From a virus, in IMG/VR virus record IMGVR_UViG_3300034066_001650, positions 1 through 31,413 of that record: a stretch of 31,413 nucleotides of DNA; one strand, written 5' to 3'. Both the position numbers and the translations under genes were made by a program. Each line of letters starts with the position of its first letter. Position 1 is the stretch's first letter. Shown here piece by piece: positions 16,126-23,009 of the stretch. Below the pieces are notes generated by a model that was not told the origin of the DNA, did not search any database, and saw only the letters and a list, made by a program, of their open reading frames with translations.

Positions 16126-16885
16126 AGTTATAATTTTTTAACCAACTCATATCTGCACAAGTATAAGTTTGATATTTACCAACTAAATGATCTGGGAAGG
16201 GAATGGTATTAATTTTACCATTCTCTTTTTTTGCAACTAATTCTGCAACCTCTTGGAATGAAATTGGATTTCCTGTGCCAATGTCATAAATTCCACTTGG
16301 TGCATCATTGTTTAAAACAATATCAACAATATCATCAACACAAACAAAGTCACGAAGAAATTTGTCTGATCCTTCAAATAAATTAAGTTCTCCAGTTTCT
16401 CTAATTTCTTTGGTGAATTTACTAACTGGACTTGCTTGATTTCCTTTATGATCTTCTCCATCACCGTACACATTAAAATAACGGAATCCCTGAATCAATT
16501 GGAATTGGTCTAAGTTATCTAATACACAATAATCAATTTGAAGTTTTGAAATTGCGTATTGATTTAATGGATTAATCTGCCCATTAGTGTTTCCGTATAC
16601 TGATGCTGAAGATGCATATTTTACTGGAATTTTATATTCGATTGCTTTATTAAATAAGGCACAAGAAAATGCTACATTATAATGCCATAATTTTTGTAGA
16701 TTTTTTTCTGTGGTCGATGATATTGCACCTTGATGTATGATAAGACTTACTTTGTCCCAATCTTCAAATTCTCTTAATAATCTCCAAGAATCTTCTTGAT
16801 CTATTAATAGTATGTCTTCATTTGTACTGATTTTATTTACAAAATGTTGACCAATAAAACCAGATGATCCTGTAAGTATAATCAT
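16091..16885 (-). CDS. hldD: NAD(P)-dependent sugar-nucleotide epimerase, ADP-heptose 6-epimerase (HldD) type
   Basis: 264 residues, minus strand. Rossmann motif TGSSGFIG at 5-12; HQGAISSTTE at 51-60, close to the HldD-specific HEGACSSTTE; ASSASVYG at 91-98; catalytic YAISK at 110-114; and the diagnostic block GFRYFNVYGDGEDHKGNQAS, then LFEGSDKFLRDFV, matching HldD (RYFNVYGP.E.HKG.MAS, FEGS....RDFVYV). It converts ADP-D-glycero- to ADP-L-glycero-D-manno-heptose in the LPS heptose pathway. Somewhat shorter than bacterial HldD. AGGAG stands 6 bases before the ATG. It is the only minus-strand gene of the cassette and is convergent with the oxygenase gene. The family is strong; exact specificity is likely but unproven. 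Confidence 0.87.
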   Translation of the reverse strand: MIILTGSSGFIGQHFVNKISTNEDILLIDQEDSWRLLREFEDWDKVSLIIHQGAISSTTEKNLQKLWHYNVAFSCALFNKAIEYKIPVKYASSASVYGNTNGQINPLNQYAISKLQIDYCVLDNLDQFQLIQGFRYFNVYGDGEDHKGNQASPVSKFTKEIRETGELNLFEGSDKFLRDFVCVDDIVDIVLNNDAPSGIYDIGTGNPISFQEVAELVAKKENGKINTIPFPDHLVGKYQTYTCADMSWLKNYNFKSVAEYLQVN

Positions 16886-16899
16886 AATTCTCCTATTAT

Positions 16900-16907
16900 A
16901 ATAAATA
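16900..16907 (+). promoter_or_regulatory. Probable T4-type late promoter AATAAATA
   Basis: NATAAATA match, 29 bases before ATG 16937 of a structural gene and within the divergent gap with the epimerase gene. The spacing is similar to the other late promoters in the window. AT-rich sequence makes a chance match possible. Confidence 0.55.
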
Positions 16908-16936
16908 ATAACATAAAAAAGACTAAAAGTATATCA

Positions 16937-17593
16937 ATGTCCTTTGGATCTCTAGCCTCATATTCTACAATAAATAACTTCCCACAAATATTATATACTT
17001 CGCCATCTTCAAATTTTTCTGAAGGTAGTGTATATGTGGTTAATATGAATTCTTTCCCCGTTAAAATTAGAGTTGCGGTTTTGGGGAGCAATGATATAAG
17101 TGATTTACTAATTTCAGATTACATTATATATAACCATACAATTCCAACTGGAGAAAAATTTGTCTCCGATAAAATATTTTTAAAAGATGGTGAGTCTGTA
17201 GTTGTTAGAGCAGATTTGCCTAATGTTAAATTTACTTTCCGTGGTAGCGAAGTTGGGTTATCAACTTCAACTTGTGGAATTTTATCTGCCTTTAGTCCAG
17301 TAACTAATGTTAAAATTGGTGCTGGACAAACGGTATTCAATATTCCAGTATCTATACTTGAAACAGATGCTAATTTATACATAACTAACACCTCACCAGA
17401 TTATGTTGAGGTTAGTGTTGGTATTGGTACAACCATTGGCTCAAACCATTATTTGGTATATAATGAGAGAGTTGATCCTGGAAATTATTTTTGTCAGAAC
17501 GACATTAAATTGGGTGCTGGAGAAATTATTTTTGCGAAGGCTACATCAACAGATATAAATATAGTCGCTTTAGGAAAAACTACAAACAGATAA
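16937..17593 (+). CDS. Virion structural protein with two tandem beta domains
   Basis: 218 residues made of two related halves of about 100 residues. The first has VYVVNMNSFPVKIRVAV, SDYIIYNHTIPTGEKF, DKIFLKDGESVVVRAD; the second has LYITNTSPDYVEVSVGI, HYLVYNERVDPGNYF, NDIKLGAGEIIFAKA. Each half is all-beta, like small phage capsid- or tail-decorating domains. A probable late promoter lies just upstream and glutaredoxin is coupled downstream by TAATG. Structural role inferred from composition, repeats and promoter; no catalytic motif is seen. Confidence 0.65.
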   Translation: MSFGSLASYSTINNFPQILYTSPSSNFSEGSVYVVNMNSFPVKIRVAVLGSNDISDLLISDYIIYNHTIPTGEKFVSDKIFLKDGESVVVRADLPNVKFTFRGSEVGLSTSTCGILSAFSPVTNVKIGAGQTVFNIPVSILETDANLYITNTSPDYVEVSVGIGTTIGSNHYLVYNERVDPGNYFCQNDIKLGAGEIIFAKATSTDINIVALGKTTNR

Positions 17594-17835
17594 TGATGAA
17601 ATTTACAGTTTACTCTAAGTATGGTTGTCCATATTGTACCAAAGTTGAAGAAGTTTTAAAATTGGCAAATATTGAACATAAGGTTTATAAATTAGATGAT
17701 GATTTTACCCGAAATCAATTCTATGCAGAATTTGGTGAAGGTGCCACATTTCCACAAGTATTGCTAAATGATCAACAACATCTTGGTGGATGCACTGAAA
17801 CAGTGAAGTATTTGAAAGAACAAAATTTAGTGTAA
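17593..17835 (+). CDS. grx: Glutaredoxin
   Basis: 80 residues. Thioredoxin fold with active site YGCPYCTKVE (CPYC near residue 12), cis-Pro segment TFPQVLLN, and the glutathione-binding GGCTETVKYL. A complete, typical cyanophage glutaredoxin that could supply reducing power to phage ribonucleotide reductase or help handle protein thiols. It starts at ATG 17593 overlapping the previous stop; a second ATG follows at 17596. Its 3' end overlaps the convergent bilin reductase gene by 9 bases. Confidence 0.95.
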   Translation: MMKFTVYSKYGCPYCTKVEEVLKLANIEHKVYKLDDDFTRNQFYAEFGEGATFPQVLLNDQQHLGGCTETVKYLKEQNLV

Positions 17836-18474
17836 GTCGAATAAAAAATTGTAAATATATTTTTCAGCAAATTCTTTATTATAATGTGCTTTTAAAATTC
17901 CATAAGCTGGATCTGTAGAAGACAGATGGTAATCATATCCCTTTTGATAAAGGTATGATACTTCTGTCTTTTTTGAATTTTCTATGCATTTTTTATATTG
18001 AGATATATATTGCGTAAATTGCTCTATGTATTCTTTATAAAAACAACTATCGGAACTTTTAATCCATAATTTTTTTGAGAAGTATTTGTTTAAATCATAT
18101 ATTTTAGATTGTTCCTTTTTCCTATCTCCAAAATCTGATAGGTAAGAATCAATATATTTTGAATTGTATTCTGGATCTGATTTTAGTGGGTGAAAGTCTA
18201 TAGTTCCAAAATATTTTTTACTTGAAGTTCCCAAATATTCAGTACCAAGAATTGGAAACTCGTAGTTAAAGTCTGGATACAATACTAAAGACTCTGCAAA
18301 AAATTTATTTTTTATATTTAATTCACACAACCTTATCCTTCTTAATTTATCTGTCTTCCAAATGTATGAGGTTATAGTAGATTCATTTTCTGTAATGTGG
18401 TTGCTTAACCATGGGGGTAAATCTACTGATTCTAAATTATTGAATGTGCCTAGTAAGATATCTTTTAAACTCAT
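17827..18474 (-). CDS. pebS: Ferredoxin-dependent bilin reductase (PebS/PcyA family)
   Basis: 215 residues, minus strand. The core YPDFNYEFPILGTEYLG then KKYFGTIDFHPL follows the HY2/PebS pattern (P.FD.PI.G.......G.IDF.PL). The C-terminal SSTDPAYGILKAHYNKEFAE and YNFLFD are typical of the family. Asp93 (IDFHP) and Asp188 (DPA) correspond in place to the two catalytic aspartates of PebS (Asp105 and Asp206). PebS reduces biliverdin to phycoerythrobilin in two steps with ferredoxin. IDFHPL is closer to PebS/PebA than to PcyA, but PcyA- or PcyX-like activity cannot be ruled out. Antisense to its neighbours and convergent with glutaredoxin. Confidence 0.82.
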   Translation of the reverse strand: MSLKDILLGTFNNLESVDLPPWLSNHITENESTITSYIWKTDKLRRIRLCELNIKNKFFAESLVLYPDFNYEFPILGTEYLGTSSKKYFGTIDFHPLKSDPEYNSKYIDSYLSDFGDRKKEQSKIYDLNKYFSKKLWIKSSDSCFYKEYIEQFTQYISQYKKCIENSKKTEVSYLYQKGYDYHLSSTDPAYGILKAHYNKEFAEKYIYNFLFDLH

Positions 18475-18502
18475 GCACTTATAATATAAATTATTATAAC
18501 AA

Positions 18503-18510
18503 TATTTATT
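18503..18510 (-). promoter_or_regulatory. Possible late promoter AATAAATA for the minus-strand bilin reductase
   Basis: On the minus strand this reads AATAAATA, 28 bases before the bilin reductase ATG at 18474, inside the 46-base divergent gap. On the plus strand the same gap has only a near match, TATAAATT at 18485-18492, ahead of ATG 18521. The sequence is very AT-rich, so confidence is low. Confidence 0.35.
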
Positions 18511-18520
18511 TGTTACTTTT

Positions 18521-20107
18521 ATGAGAATTTTATCAATTTTTGATGGTCACGATGCGTCAGCAACTGTTTTAAATAATGGTGTTGTTGAGTATTATTTAAA
18601 AGAAGAAAGATTCTCTAAAGTAAAAAAGGATAAGAGGACTGACAATATATTTAAAATTTGCTTAGAAAATTTTGTAGATAAGTGTGACTATTTTATTTTT
18701 AAAACTAATGATACTAATGAAGTAAAGGATAATAAAAATAAAATAATTCAGCAAAAGAATAAAAATATAGTGATGATAAATTCAAATACTCATCATCACT
18801 TATATCATGCATCAATTGCTTTTTATAATAGTGGATTTGAAAAAAGTATAGTAATAGTAGTAGATTCTTCTGGTGCAATATTAAAAGATATGCATGAATG
18901 TGAATCTGTTTATATTTTGGAATATCCAGATAAAATAACACCAATTTATAAAAATCATCATAGTTCTAACCCACAAAACTTAGATAAAATTATTGATGGA
19001 TGTCAATACATTTGTAAATCACAGTATGGAATAGGAAATTTGTATGATGGAGTGTCTATGATTATGGGACAAACCATTGATGATTGTGGTAAGGCAATGG
19101 GTTTGTCATCATATGGAAATAGAATTCCTGATTTTATTAATTTTTTTGATAAGGCAATTGATGAACCAATAGTAGCATTAGATAATGTGGAAGAAAAATT
19201 ATTTTTCAATTTAATTGATAATGGAAAAAATGTAAAAATTACAGAAGATAATTATCAGTTTTATGCAGATTATTGTTTTGAGGTTCAAGTTCAAACGCAA
19301 GAAGCTATTTGTAAATTAGTAAAAAATTCTATTGAAAAAACTGGTATAAAAAATGTTTGTATAAGTGGTGGATATGGAATGAATATAATATCCAATCATT
19401 TATTGACTAAAAAATTTCCTGATATTGATTTTTATTTTGAACCTCTTTGTGATGATGGTGGAATATCTATAGGTGCAGCAATGTATGCATATAGAAAGAT
19501 GACTAAAGATTCAAAAATAATTCCAATAGAAAATACTTTTGTTCATGGTTTTAATTATGATATATCAAAATATAAAGGAGATAAAATTGAAATAAAACAA
19601 CTTGCTGAAATCCTATACGATAATAAATCTGTTGCAATATATAATAATCTTGCTGAATCTGGGCAAAGGGCATTGGGTAATAGATCTATATTATTCAATG
19701 CGTTAAATCTTAATGCAAAAGAAATAGTTAATGGTATTAAAAAAAGAGAATGGTATAGACCTTTTGCTGCTATAGTTTTAGAAGAAGACGCGAATCAATA
19801 TTTTGATATGGGAAATTTAAAATCAAATCCTTTTATGACAGTTTGCTTTCCAGTAAAAACTGATATAATTCCAGGTGTAACGCATGTAGATAAAACTTGC
19901 AGAGTCCAAACGGTTAATAGTGGACACCTAAAAGAACTTCTGCTAGAATTTAAAAAAATTAGCGGGCATGGAATTCTTTTGAATACAAGTTTTAATCTTG
20001 CTGGGGAACCATTAGTAGAAACACCTGAAGATGCATTTAAAACTTTAAATAACTCATCCTTGGATTTTCTTTGGTTTTGTCAATCAAAACAGTTGTTTAA
20101 TTCTTAA
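18521..20107 (+). CDS. Second NodU/CmcH-family carbamoyltransferase
   Basis: 528 residues, about 70 shorter than the copy at 9383-11185 and clearly diverged. N-terminal Kae1-like domain: FDGHDASATVL at 7-17, KEERFSK, HHHLYHASIAFY near 91, VVDSSGAI, GKAMGLSSYG and ISGGYGMN. C-terminal domain: SGQRALGNRSIL near 381 and KKREWYRPFAAIVL near 407. The usual GPRALGNRS has Gln in place of Pro. All catalytic landmarks remain, so it is likely active, probably on a different hydroxyl or acceptor than the first copy. The start is not supported by a good ribosome-binding site. Confidence 0.9.
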   Translation: MRILSIFDGHDASATVLNNGVVEYYLKEERFSKVKKDKRTDNIFKICLENFVDKCDYFIFKTNDTNEVKDNKNKIIQQKNKNIVMINSNTHHHLYHASIAFYNSGFEKSIVIVVDSSGAILKDMHECESVYILEYPDKITPIYKNHHSSNPQNLDKIIDGCQYICKSQYGIGNLYDGVSMIMGQTIDDCGKAMGLSSYGNRIPDFINFFDKAIDEPIVALDNVEEKLFFNLIDNGKNVKITEDNYQFYADYCFEVQVQTQEAICKLVKNSIEKTGIKNVCISGGYGMNIISNHLLTKKFPDIDFYFEPLCDDGGISIGAAMYAYRKMTKDSKIIPIENTFVHGFNYDISKYKGDKIEIKQLAEILYDNKSVAIYNNLAESGQRALGNRSILFNALNLNAKEIVNGIKKREWYRPFAAIVLEEDANQYFDMGNLKSNPFMTVCFPVKTDIIPGVTHVDKTCRVQTVNSGHLKELLLEFKKISGHGILLNTSFNLAGEPLVETPEDAFKTLNNSSLDFLWFCQSKQLFNS

Positions 20108-20121
20108 CATTAATATATAAT
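20093..20121 (+). promoter_or_regulatory. Sigma70-like promoter before the small-gene block
   Basis: TTGTTT (20093-20098), 17-base spacer, TATAAT (20116-20121), then GGGAG and ATG 20137. The -10 is perfect and the -35 is partial. The -35 lies in the last codons of the carbamoyltransferase. An early promoter for the small genes that follow is plausible. Confidence 0.45.
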
Positions 20122-20136
20122 TTAATTTGGGAGAAC

Positions 20137-20505
20137 ATGAACTTAATGACCACCAATCTTTTCGATGTTTATCATGATGTTGAAAAGGCTATTGATCTTG
20201 CTTTTGATGGAAAATTTGTTTTAAAATTTTATGATTATTTAAAAATTAATAGTGCAAAAAGATGTCAAGTTGAGTCTTTTATTGAAAGTAATACTGCTAC
20301 TAATATCAATAGTATTATTTTAGATTTGGATGATTATCTTGAAGGTGGACAAGACGATGTGCATAAGCAACTACGTGAAGCATATGGGCATATACCCAAA
20401 CCACAAGCAAGAAAGATTAGAAATTACCTTTACGGCATTTTAGAAGATGCTTGGAGATATAGTAATGATAGGAGACCAGGAAGAAGAAAAAAGCAAACTA
20501 AATAA
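20137..20505 (+). CDS. Small basic-tailed protein of unknown function
   Basis: 122 residues, not recognised. GGGAG lies 5 bases before the ATG. Visible: an N-terminal helical region with LFDVYHDVEKAIDLAF, a central acidic LDLDDYLEGGQDDVH, then AYGHIPKPQARKIRNYLYGI, and a strongly basic end DRRPGRRKKQTK that could bind nucleic acid. The acidic-then-basic layout and its place at the head of a block of small genes suggest an early phage accessory protein. The next gene starts within its last 41 bases. Confidence 0.65.
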   Translation: MNLMTTNLFDVYHDVEKAIDLAFDGKFVLKFYDYLKINSAKRCQVESFIESNTATNINSIILDLDDYLEGGQDDVHKQLREAYGHIPKPQARKIRNYLYGILEDAWRYSNDRRPGRRKKQTK

Positions 20506-20677
20506 TCAAGAGCCCGATATTAATCGGGGATTTGAGTTAATGTTAAGACAGAATAATAGGAGGGAAAATTCATTAACGCCAAAAACATTTGAGATAATGT
20601 TTGGTAAAATGGTTTCTCTCTTCAAACGAGAGTTCCATATTCAGTTCCAGTTTATCTTTGATGTAAGAAAGATTTAA
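20465..20677 (+). CDS. Small protein of unknown function
   Basis: 70 residues from ATG 20465, chosen because GGAG stands 7 bases upstream; an earlier TTG at 20447 has no such site. Sequence begins MIGDQEEEKSKLNN and continues INRGFELMLRQNNRRENSLT, ending with an aromatic basic segment FKREFHIQFQFIFDV. The start overlaps the previous gene in another frame. No known motif. Probably real from the site and the compact layout. Confidence 0.55.
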   Translation: MIGDQEEEKSKLNNQEPDINRGFELMLRQNNRRENSLTPKTFEIMFGKMVSLFKREFHIQFQFIFDVRKI

Positions 20678-20694
20678 CTCTCGGGAGAAAAAAA

Positions 20695-20919
20695 ATGTTA
20701 GCAGTAGCTCTTACTTTAGGAACATTAATTTCTATTATGTTCTTTTTTGTTGGTGTATTATGTGGGTGGATGGTCAAACAATATTTAATTGAAAGAAATT
20801 ATACCGCGTATACACATCCCGAAATGTTTGATGAAAACGGTAACGTAATTCCAGACGAAATTTTAGCAGTACGATTTGAAAATGACTATGACTACAACGA
20901 AGACGAAGAAGACGACTGA
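20695..20919 (+). CDS. Small single-pass membrane protein
   Basis: 74 residues. One hydrophobic segment at about residues 3-25 (LAVALTLGTLISIMFFFVGV) followed by a basic residue and a strongly acidic C-terminus ending NEDEEDD. GGGAG precedes the ATG. N-terminal anchor with acidic tail on the other side is the visible topology. The next gene starts in its last 38 bases. Function unknown. Confidence 0.6.
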   Translation: MLAVALTLGTLISIMFFFVGVLCGWMVKQYLIERNYTAYTHPEMFDENGNVIPDEILAVRFENDYDYNEDEEDD

Positions 20920-21466
20920 AAAGACTAATAAAATTACAATTACAGAACTTCAACCTAATGCTTTTCAGTTTGAAATTTTAGAACTAGTATCAAAACAAAG
21001 ATCAAATATTAACAAGGTTGAAGTTCTTAAAAAATATAGAAATGATGCTTTAGTATCAATTCTAATTTGGAATTTTGATGAATCTATTATTTCACTTTTA
21101 CCACAAGGTGATGTTCCATATTCTCGTGTAGAAGAGCAGTCATCTTTTAATGATACTTTATCTGCTTCTTTATCTAAGGCAAATAAAGTTGAAGGTCTTA
21201 GTAGAGCTGATGAGTTTATTAGAGAAAGGCACACTTCTATTCGCAATGAATTTGAAAATTTTTATAATTATCTTCAAGGTGGAAATCCAGGACTTAGTTC
21301 TCTGCGTAGAGAAACTATGTTCATTCAAATGTTAGAAGGTCTTCATCCTCTTGAAGCAGAAATTATGTGTCTGGTTAAGGATAAAAGATTAACAGATAAG
21401 TATAAAATTAGTCTTGATAATATTAAGGAAGCATATCCCGATATTGTTTGGGGAGGTCGCTCTTAA
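20882..21466 (+). CDS. Conserved-looking phage protein of unknown function (possibly DUF6433)
   Basis: About 194 residues from ATG 20882; ATG 20888 or an upstream TTG at 20876 are alternatives, and none has a strong ribosome-binding site. The N-terminus is a Thr/Lys-rich tail. The body is helical: FQFEILELVSKQRSNINKVE, a hinge LLPQGDVPYSR, and a C-terminal half with LRRETMFIQMLEGLHPLEAE, then KISLDNIKEAYPDIVWG. The layout recalls a family of T4-like cyanophage proteins labelled DUF6433, from memory. It overlaps the next gene by TAATG. Role unknown. Confidence 0.65.
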   Translation: MTMTTTKTKKTTEKTNKITITELQPNAFQFEILELVSKQRSNINKVEVLKKYRNDALVSILIWNFDESIISLLPQGDVPYSRVEEQSSFNDTLSASLSKANKVEGLSRADEFIRERHTSIRNEFENFYNYLQGGNPGLSSLRRETMFIQMLEGLHPLEAEIMCLVKDKRLTDKYKISLDNIKEAYPDIVWGGRS

Positions 21467-21723
21467 TGTGTAAAATTATTCATGAAAATTGTGATGCATC
21501 AATGGCAGAGGACAAAACTTTGCCATCTAATTCTTATCTTGTTAACTATTATAACGAAGATAATCTTAGATACGATATTGTTATTTGTAATAAAAGATCC
21601 GATATTTTCGATATGTATTGGGACAAATATAGGGAAGGACTACAATCTATAAAATGGACTGATGGTAGAGTCAATCCAAAACTTTGGGGTATAGCACCTA
21701 AGGAGGCAAAAAAGAAAAAATGA
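21466..21723 (+). CDS. Small phage protein of unknown function
   Basis: 85 residues from ATG 21466, set by GGGGAGG 9 bases upstream and by TAATG coupling. MCKIIHENCDASMAEDKTLP is followed by a mixed alpha/beta region, then MYWDKYREGLQSIKWTDGR, and a Lys-rich end AKKKK. It looks like a soluble basic-tailed protein. It overlaps the next gene by ATGA. Function not recognised. Confidence 0.65.
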   Translation: MCKIIHENCDASMAEDKTLPSNSYLVNYYNEDNLRYDIVICNKRSDIFDMYWDKYREGLQSIKWTDGRVNPKLWGIAPKEAKKKK

Positions 21724-21926
21724 CAACAGGATTTGGTGAATCTACAAATAAAAAAGGTAAAGCAACAGTAATAGTTGATGATGATGAAGTTAAAAAATTA
21801 ATAAAAGAATATAAAAAAATAAAGAAATATATGAAGTCTTCATTATATAAAATTATGACACTTGATGGAACTGAAAAAAAAGTGTCTAATTTATTAGAAG
21901 AATATGGTGAAGATGATATTGCCTGA
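21720..21926 (+). CDS. Small charged phage protein of unknown function
   Basis: 68 residues. Very Lys- and Asp-rich with a predicted long helix VKKLIKEYKKIKKYMKSSLY, then a short acidic end LEEYGEDDIA. The start overlaps the previous stop (ATGA). AGGAGG lies upstream within the previous gene. No recognised domain; the helix could mediate protein or nucleic-acid contacts. Confidence 0.6.
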   Translation: MTTGFGESTNKKGKATVIVDDDEVKKLIKEYKKIKKYMKSSLYKIMTLDGTEKKVSNLLEEYGEDDIA

Positions 21927-22644
21927 GTGGAAAGAAAAAATATTTAATTTAGATTGGAAAAAATATAATGATACTTTGTATAACTCAGTATCATTTAATT
22001 ATTTTCCTAAAGAACAATTAGATATTGATCTTATTGGTGAAACTGATGTTTTTTATAAATCTGATGTTTTTAAGATAGTATATGTTCCAATATATAAAAA
22101 TGCATCTACATCAATAAAAAATTCTTTAAATTTTGAACCAGTTTATATTAAACCAAAAAAAGAAAAAGTATTTGATATTGATATACCAGAACAATATAGA
22201 GATTATAAATTTTTTACAATTATTAGAGATCCAAAAAGCAGATGGATTTCTGGGATTAATGAATTTATAAACATATATCAAGATCTCGGTGTAGATTTTG
22301 ATGGAGATATAAAAGGATCAAGAAAAAAATTTTTACTTGAATTAAAGAATAATAAGTTTATATTTGATGGTCATACTAGACCGCAGTTATCAAGTATAGA
22401 TTTTTGTTTTAAATATGATATTGATCTGACACTCATTAAAATGGATGAAAGATTGGAAGAAAAAATATCAACATTTATCAAAGATCCTATTAAATTGAGA
22501 CATGATAATCCTATAGAAAAATATAAATTTAAGTTAGAAAATTATAATTTTTGTTATCAGATATTAAATCGATATTGTATGAAAAATACTTCTTTCTTAG
22601 ATTTGTATTCACTGGATTTTTATCTTTATAATAACTCTTTTTAA
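21904..22644 (+). CDS. Sulfotransferase-like protein (PAPS-dependent, Sulfotransfer_2 type)
   Basis: About 246 residues; the start may be ATG 21904 or 21913, both inside the previous gene. Residues 61-72 VPIYKNASTSIK match the 5'-phosphosulfate-binding loop (P..(N)A.TS...). Residues 104-117 FTIIRDPKSRWISG match the 3'-phosphate-binding motif (RDP..R..S). HTRPQLS near 155 fits the carbohydrate sulfotransferase layout, where a QxS/QxxF segment often follows. Such enzymes move sulfate from PAPS to a sugar or other hydroxyl. Even more AT-rich than its neighbours. A sulfated product would fit the decoration theme of the window. Activity not proven. Confidence 0.8.
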   Translation: MVKMILPEWKEKIFNLDWKKYNDTLYNSVSFNYFPKEQLDIDLIGETDVFYKSDVFKIVYVPIYKNASTSIKNSLNFEPVYIKPKKEKVFDIDIPEQYRDYKFFTIIRDPKSRWISGINEFINIYQDLGVDFDGDIKGSRKKFLLELKNNKFIFDGHTRPQLSSIDFCFKYDIDLTLIKMDERLEEKISTFIKDPIKLRHDNPIEKYKFKLENYNFCYQILNRYCMKNTSFLDLYSLDFYLYNNSF

Positions 22645-22682
22645 ACAAATCTAAATATAAAATAATCTTTTTTTTGTTTGGA

Positions 22683-23009
22683 ATGGGTAAGCATTATCTC
22701 CTCAATTTATATGGTTGTTCTTTTTCTTTATTAAACGATTTAGAATTTCTAATAGACCTTTTAGAAAATGCTGCGTATGCTAGTGGGGCTACAGTATTGG
22801 AAACTGTATATAAAAAGTTTGATCCTCAAGGGGTAACTGTGTTGTGTTTATTATCAGAAAGTCATATTAGCATTCATACATGGCCAGAAGAAGGTAAGGC
22901 TGCATGTGATGTTTATACCTGCGGTTCTTCTAATCCCAAAATAGGATGTGATATTATAATTGAACAATTAAAATCTGAAAATCATACATTAAGTTATATT
23001 GAAAGATGA
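22683..23009 (+). CDS. speD: S-adenosylmethionine decarboxylase proenzyme
   Basis: 108 residues from ATG 22683; an upstream TTG at 22674 would add MFG and is less likely. The self-cleavage site is LSESHISIHTWPE with pyruvoyl Ser60, His65 and later Cys80 in VYTCG, at the same spacing as Ser63/His68/Cys83 of the Thermotoga enzyme. It makes decarboxylated AdoMet for spermidine synthesis; spermidine may help package DNA. speD is a known accessory gene of marine T4-like cyanophages. It overlaps the next gene by ATGA. Confidence 0.95.
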   Translation: MGKHYLLNLYGCSFSLLNDLEFLIDLLENAAYASGATVLETVYKKFDPQGVTVLCLLSESHISIHTWPEEGKAACDVYTCGSSNPKIGCDIIIEQLKSENHTLSYIER

